Source of the DNA: JALHUB01 sp963719465
GTDB lineage: Bacteria > Chloroflexota > Dehalococcoidia > DSTF01 > JALHUB01
Length of the DNA stretch: 64,000 nt
Direction: 5' to 3'
Assembly: GCA_963719465.1 (NCBI GenBank)
Contig: OY970386.1
Location: 1,674,001-1,738,000, forward strand
This document shows positions 60,257 to 64,000 of the stretch, in pieces. Position 1 is the first letter of the stretch. Every line of letters begins with the position of its first letter. The notes under the pieces are model-generated. The model was not told where the DNA came from and made no database searches. It saw nothing but the letters and a program-made list of their open reading frames with translations. The position numbers were made by a program, and so were the translations under genes.

Positions 60257-61537
60257 ATGACGCATCTTGATTCGGCAGCACCGGTCCCCGGCTATTTCGA
60301 TAGCCCGTTTGCCGGCGAAGACGGCGGGCCGCGGCGCCAGCTCATCCCGCGCTCGCGTGGGCTTGACCTGAAGCCGGGCGAGCGGCTCTCGGTCACATCC
60401 CGCTCCGCGTTCATGGCCAACATGATCGTGCTGCGGGAGCCGGGTGAGGTCTTCCTGCAAGGCAACTCGCAGCCGTTTGAAGACACAACGTCCTGGGTGG
60501 AACGCATCGACCCTGTCACCCTGGCGCCACTCGAGCGCTCGCCGAACCTGCCCGGTGGCCCGTTCTGGGCGGGGGGCATCCTCGCCCATGCCAACGGCCA
60601 CCTCTATGTTACCTACGGGCGCTACTGCCACAAGCTGGACGCTGGCTGCGCGCTGATCGCGAGCCGGGAACTGCCGCGCCCGCAGCCGTACAACAGCCTG
60701 CTTGCCCTTTCCGACGGGAACCTCGTGATGAAGAACTTCGTGCGGGACGGCTCCAGCCGTTCGTACTTCTCGCTGCTTGAGCCTGAACGGCTGGAGCCAG
60801 TTTGCCCGGAGGTGGAGATTCCCGAAAGCTCGATTGCCCGTATCTCGAAGGACATGAGCGCTGAGGGTGAGTTCGTCTACGTCGCGGGGGATCACACGGT
60901 CTTTCGCTTTCGCTACACGGACGGTGCCCTGACACGGGACGACTGCTGGTCATATCGGTATCGGTTCCTCCCCGATGGCGAGCAGTCGTACGCCTGGGAC
61001 CCGGTGATTGCGGACGGCAGCGCCTGGTTCATAGACAACGGCCAGAACAACTTCAGCCGCGGCCTGGCGGGAACCGGGGTCGCCAGTGGGGCGCTCCACC
61101 TCCACCGCGTCTCTGTGAGCGACGCGCACGACACCGAGATGTTGACGCCGTTCGGGCTTCCCTACGGTACGATTGTCAACCCGCCGCTTGTTGACAGCGC
61201 CCGCCGCATCGCCGTGGTCTACGACAGCGGCAATGCCCGTATCGCTGGCTTCCGCTATGGCCCGGGCTCATTCGAGCGCCTCTGGGACAAAGCGTTCGGA
61301 GCGTCCAACCACTTCCTGCTGTACCCAGACAGCGGTGAGATCGCCGTCAATGACTTTGACGGGGCCAGCGACCACCTTGTTCTCCTGGACATCGAGACGG
61401 GCGCAGAGAAGGGGCGGGTAGCGACGGGTAGCCCGCTCCAGTCGGTCGTATTCCAGTCGCCGGGCTGGGCGCGCGACCTGTACACTTGCAGCTTCACGAC
61501 GATCGCCCGCACGTTTGTCGAGGGCGATCCAGCATGA
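60257..61537 (+). CDS. Beta-propeller-like protein of unknown function
   Basis: A 426-residue soluble protein with repeated strand patterns (LYVTYGRYCHKLD, GEFVYVAGDHTVFRFR, DHLVLLDIETGAEKGRV), resembling PQQ- or quinoprotein-type propellers. No signal peptide is seen. Its ATG is 63 bases after the heliorhodopsin stop, so it may belong to the same unit. Its stop overlaps the ATG of a 19-codon remnant. Function unknown. Confidence 0.55.
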   Translation: MTHLDSAAPVPGYFDSPFAGEDGGPRRQLIPRSRGLDLKPGERLSVTSRSAFMANMIVLREPGEVFLQGNSQPFEDTTSWVERIDPVTLAPLERSPNLPGGPFWAGGILAHANGHLYVTYGRYCHKLDAGCALIASRELPRPQPYNSLLALSDGNLVMKNFVRDGSSRSYFSLLEPERLEPVCPEVEIPESSIARISKDMSAEGEFVYVAGDHTVFRFRYTDGALTRDDCWSYRYRFLPDGEQSYAWDPVIADGSAWFIDNGQNNFSRGLAGTGVASGALHLHRVSVSDAHDTEMLTPFGLPYGTIVNPPLVDSARRIAVVYDSGNARIAGFRYGPGSFERLWDKAFGASNHFLLYPDSGEIAVNDFDGASDHLVLLDIETGAEKGRVATGSPLQSVVFQSPGWARDLYTCSFTTIARTFVEGDPA

Positions 61538-61593
61538 GCGCCGGCTTGGAACTCGTTCTGCTCGGCACCGGCAGCCCGTTGCCACCGCGCTGA
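61534..61593 (+). pseudogene. N-terminal stub of an MBL-fold hydrolase gene
   Basis: MSAGLELVLLGTGSPLPPR then TGA. The start LELVLLGTGSPLP is the classic opening of RNase Z/arylsulfatase-like MBL hydrolases, but only 19 codons remain. It overlaps the preceding stop (ATGA), the arrangement of a once-coupled gene. 61594-61668 shows no continuation. Confidence 0.55.
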
Positions 61594-61668
61594 CTCCACC
61601 AACCGGCGACCCGGGCGAGGACGATCTGAAACGCGGCGCGTCACGAACGACAACTGAGGAGCAAGACC

Positions 61669-62241
61669 ATGTCAGAGATGTTCGTCGATTCCCTCAAGAG
61701 ACGGATCACCGCAATGAACACGCTGTGTCAGCGCGCCGCCGGCGACATGACGCTCGAGCAGGTAAACCACCGCGAGCGAGAGGGAGTGCTGCCCATCGCC
61801 TTCAGCTTCTCCCACTTCATGAAATCGCAGGACTTCTCGATTAGTGCCTGGTTTCTGGAGGATCGGCCCCTCTGGGTGCAGGGCGGCTGGTTGGAGAAGG
61901 TGGGCGTTAACGTCGATGCCCTCGGCAGAGAGGAAACGGTGGAAGAGATGCAGCACATCCGCTTCGCCGACTTCGATGCCTGGAAGGCGTACCAAGCGGC
62001 GGTCGTCCGTCGGACCGATCGGGTCCTCGAAACGCTGGACGAGCCGCTTCTGGCAGAGGCGGTGATGCCCGCACTGCCCCCAAATATGCAGAACATATTC
62101 TGCGGTCTTGTGATCCCCCCGGGCGGGCCGTTGCGCAAGCTGGAGGTACTGGAGTGTTTCGTCTACCAGCACGGTCTTCGCCATATGGGAGAGATTGAGC
62201 ACGGGCGCGCGCTGGTCGGACTAAGAGGAATGACGAGCTAG
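61669..62241 (+). CDS. DinB-like four-helix protein
   Basis: A 190-residue helical protein. FSFSHFMKSQDFSISAW carries the first metal-binding His, and LECFVYQHGLRHMGEIEHGRAL the C-terminal His pair of DinB/YfiT-type proteins, often thiol-dependent S-transferases or metal-binding stress proteins. Ribosome binding site GAGGAG upstream. Located at the end of the light/stress block. Confidence 0.7.
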   Translation: MSEMFVDSLKRRITAMNTLCQRAAGDMTLEQVNHREREGVLPIAFSFSHFMKSQDFSISAWFLEDRPLWVQGGWLEKVGVNVDALGREETVEEMQHIRFADFDAWKAYQAAVVRRTDRVLETLDEPLLAEAVMPALPPNMQNIFCGLVIPPGGPLRKLEVLECFVYQHGLRHMGEIEHGRALVGLRGMTS

Positions 62242-62267
62242 GTATCGGGTCGGAGTCAGTTGAGCGG

Positions 62268-62299
62268 TGGAGCGGGGGACGGGATTCGAACCCGCGACC
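62268..62299 (-). tRNA. 3' fragment of tRNA-Gly
   Basis: On the minus strand GGTCGCGGGTTCGAATCCCG then TCCCCCGCTCCA: T arm, acceptor 3' strand, discriminator T and CCA, as in tRNA-Gly. No 5' acceptor strand (GCGGGGG) or proper anticodon arm lies upstream, so the gene is incomplete. Such fragments are left where an element has integrated at a tRNA 3' end. Confidence 0.6.
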
Positions 62300-62452
62300 C
62301 TCTGGCCGTCACGCGGGGGGTGACCGCGAGCCGTCAACGATGACCAGCCGAAGGCTCCGCCTTGCTGCGACTCCAGACGAGGGTGGAGTGCAATAGCCCA
62401 ACGGGCCAGACATCAGGGTATAATCGGTGCTGACGAGTCAACGCTACGGAGC

Positions 62453-63421
62453 GTGTACCAGAATGACGAGCCGGTGAACGAGCAAGCTGACCGAGAAATG
62501 AAGTTCGTGGAGAACTTCATTGAGTTTGGGGCGCTGCATCGCGCACGCGTCGCGTGGGGTCTGCGCGAACAGTTCAGGCGGACTCCGAAGGAACAGGCGA
62601 ACTTGCGCGCATCGCTGGCACTGGATCTAGTCCAGACATACTTGAACACCTACGAGGACGTTGCGATCTGGCTACATGTCCTGCAGAAGTGGGTCCTACG
62701 TGAAGGCAACGTCACACAGCTCCTCGACAGAGAGCGGGCCGTCGGTCACCGACATCGCATCGGCCATCTGCAACGACTCAGCGTCCCCGAGGGTGGTCAC
62801 ACCGGCGAGAGTCTCGCACGGCGGCTCGGTCTTCCGTACAAAGATCGGGACAACTGGGAGGCAGTCCACCCTTCCAGCCGAGACCGACTGCGGCAGGACA
62901 TCGATGAGTTGGCTAGGCTGTCTAACGCTCTCTTCTCAGGGGCGCAGAGCTGGACAAGATCGGGCGACTTGGGTCTGTGGAGGGCGTGGAACAAGACCAA
63001 GCACGGCATCTTTGTCACTCTGAGGCGAAGTAGGGCGGGGGCGGGGAACATCCTCACCATTCACGTCAACCCTGACGATCTTGGGGAACGCTATGAGCTG
63101 CCCGTGCAGGACCGACACTTAGTGAGGCTGCTGGTGAGCACCTTCATGGGCTGCGTCTTTCTGGGGCGCGCGCTGGACGTTGTATATCAGCTCCGGTTTC
63201 AGCGCGTGCCTAAGGTCAGTTGGATGGCCCACGCTGCTGCCATGAATATGACGGAGGTCAGCCGCGAAGATATCGAAAAGGTCCTCAGCGCCTCACACGT
63301 CCAGCGACAGTCCTGGCTGCTCGGCCCTGGCCCTCACGATCGGCCGTATCAGCTTGAGCCCACGTTCGCCATCAAATTGGCCTCCGGGTGGCGGGTAACT
63401 GATACCGACAAGGTGGACTAA
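62453..63421 (+). CDS. Hypothetical protein
   Basis: 322 residues from GTG 62453 (an ATG 36 bases in is an alternative). Mostly helical, with ASLALDLVQTYLNTYEDVAIWL, WRAWNKTKHGIFVTL and a C-terminal LEPTFAIKLASGWRVTD. The NKTKH stretch recalls HEPN-like or similar helical RNA-associated folds, but this is not a firm match. A TATAAT lies at 62419-62424. Lower GC-codon bias than its neighbours and location next to the tRNA-Gly fragment suggest an acquired gene. Confidence 0.5.
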   Translation: MYQNDEPVNEQADREMKFVENFIEFGALHRARVAWGLREQFRRTPKEQANLRASLALDLVQTYLNTYEDVAIWLHVLQKWVLREGNVTQLLDRERAVGHRHRIGHLQRLSVPEGGHTGESLARRLGLPYKDRDNWEAVHPSSRDRLRQDIDELARLSNALFSGAQSWTRSGDLGLWRAWNKTKHGIFVTLRRSRAGAGNILTIHVNPDDLGERYELPVQDRHLVRLLVSTFMGCVFLGRALDVVYQLRFQRVPKVSWMAHAAAMNMTEVSREDIEKVLSASHVQRQSWLLGPGPHDRPYQLEPTFAIKLASGWRVTDTDKVD

Positions 63422-63533
63422 ACTAGGCGCCGCGCCCACTCGGTCTGGGAGGGGGTGGGGTGCCAATAATCCATCCGCTGGACTCGTCTTCGGGGGCAGG
63501 CCACATGGTTGAACCACCAACAGGAGGTTCGCT

Positions 63534-64000
63534 ATGAGAAAGGATTTCTTCGACGTTCCACGAACCTACTACACCACGTCATACACCAAGACCCAGGTCC
63601 CCATGTTCTTTTACAAGACTGCGTTGCGCGCCGTCAACTACTTCGTTGAACCTGATCGGGTGCTGCCGGTGTTGAAGGGGACCGGGCTGCTACCGGTCCG
63701 CTTTTTCAATGGGAAGGCCCTCGCCTCGCTGACGTTCTTCAATTATCAGAAGGTGACCGTGGGCGCCTATGAGGAGGTGGTGCTGGCGGCCATCGTGTAT
63801 CCGGAGGCACTGAGGCCGCCGTCAATGCCGTTTCCCAAGCTCCTGTTTGCCAAGAAAGAGAAGAGGTGGAAGAACATGGGGATGTATGTCATCGAGATGC
63901 CGGTGACCATCCCCGGAGCGAGGGCCGCGGGACGGGAAATCTGGGGTTTCCCGAAGTTCCTCACCCGGATACCGTATCGGCTGTCCGGTAACCATTTCGA
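63534..64000 (+). CDS. Acetoacetate decarboxylase-family protein (truncated by the window edge)
   Basis: ATG 63534 follows AGGAGGT; 155 residues are visible and the frame stays open to the edge. AAGREIWGFPKFLTRIPY holds the Schiff-base lysine region of acetoacetate decarboxylase-like enzymes, and PVRFFNGKALASLTFFNYQK matches the N-terminal sheet. In true acetoacetate decarboxylase a second lysine follows; here it is Phe, so the substrate may differ. Confidence 0.75.
   Translation, partial: MRKDFFDVPRTYYTTSYTKTQVPMFFYKTALRAVNYFVEPDRVLPVLKGTGLLPVRFFNGKALASLTFFNYQKVTVGAYEEVVLAAIVYPEALRPPSMPFPKLLFAKKEKRWKNMGMYVIEMPVTIPGARAAGREIWGFPKFLTRIPYRLSGNHF

Noticed and set aside
52141..62299. A complete genomic island between tRNA-Pro and the tRNA-Gly fragment
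   Set aside because: The two ends derive from different tRNAs, no integrase or direct repeat was found, and most genes have host-like composition; only a local scar at 62268 is supported.

Overview
This is a GC-rich (about 60%), gene-dense stretch of a free-living bacterium. The gene mix fits an uncultured, probably Dehalococcoidia-like Chloroflexota: split pyruvate:ferredoxin oxidoreductase with ADP-forming acyl-CoA synthetase, siroheme-dependent (Ahb-type) heme synthesis, a translin-like protein, a bS22-like mini ribosomal protein, TldD/TldE, an archaeal-style RNase J-like hydrolase and a heliorhodopsin. The taxonomic call is inference; no rRNA gene is present.

Left third (1-31 kb): ADP-forming acyl-CoA synthetase subunits, a TolB-type propeller lipoprotein, pyrE, a 2-hydroxyacid dehydrogenase, an ABC-2 exporter, LysE, a HAD protein lacking its nucleophile Asp, and a two-gene pyruvate:ferredoxin oxidoreductase. 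Then come a tldE-tldD pair, two tandem GT4 glycosyltransferases of the trehalose-synthase type (one without catalytic glutamates), and an ahbB-ahbA-radical SAM heme cluster. A PLD-like protein next to an RNase J-like hydrolase, rmuC, a PAS protein and small lipoproteins follow.

Middle (31-52 kb): ferredoxin, cupredoxin, adenine deaminase plus hypoxanthine phosphoribosyltransferase, a 31-residue bS22-like gene, uvrA, translin, FmdB zinc ribbons, an acyl-CoA module (crotonase plus acyl-CoA dehydrogenase), dodecin, cydAB, mfd and a tRNA-Pro(GGG).

Right (52-64 kb): downstream of tRNA-Pro lies a stress and light block: Fur/PerR regulator, catalase, SDR-DUF2867, DUF2177, DUF1295, acyl-CoA synthetase, heliorhodopsin, a six-hundred-base-scale series of tightly packed junctions, then a beta-propeller, a DinB protein and a 3' fragment of tRNA-Gly. 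It closes with a truncated acetoacetate-decarboxylase-family gene.

Two general features matter. First, seven otherwise well-conserved genes are each broken by one base (2024, 19136, 22588, 26786, 42100, 55619-55626, 60093), more likely assembly error than decay; one removes the retinal lysine of the heliorhodopsin. Second, intergenic regions carry dispersed hairpin repeats, including a roughly 100-bp family present three times with covarying stems.
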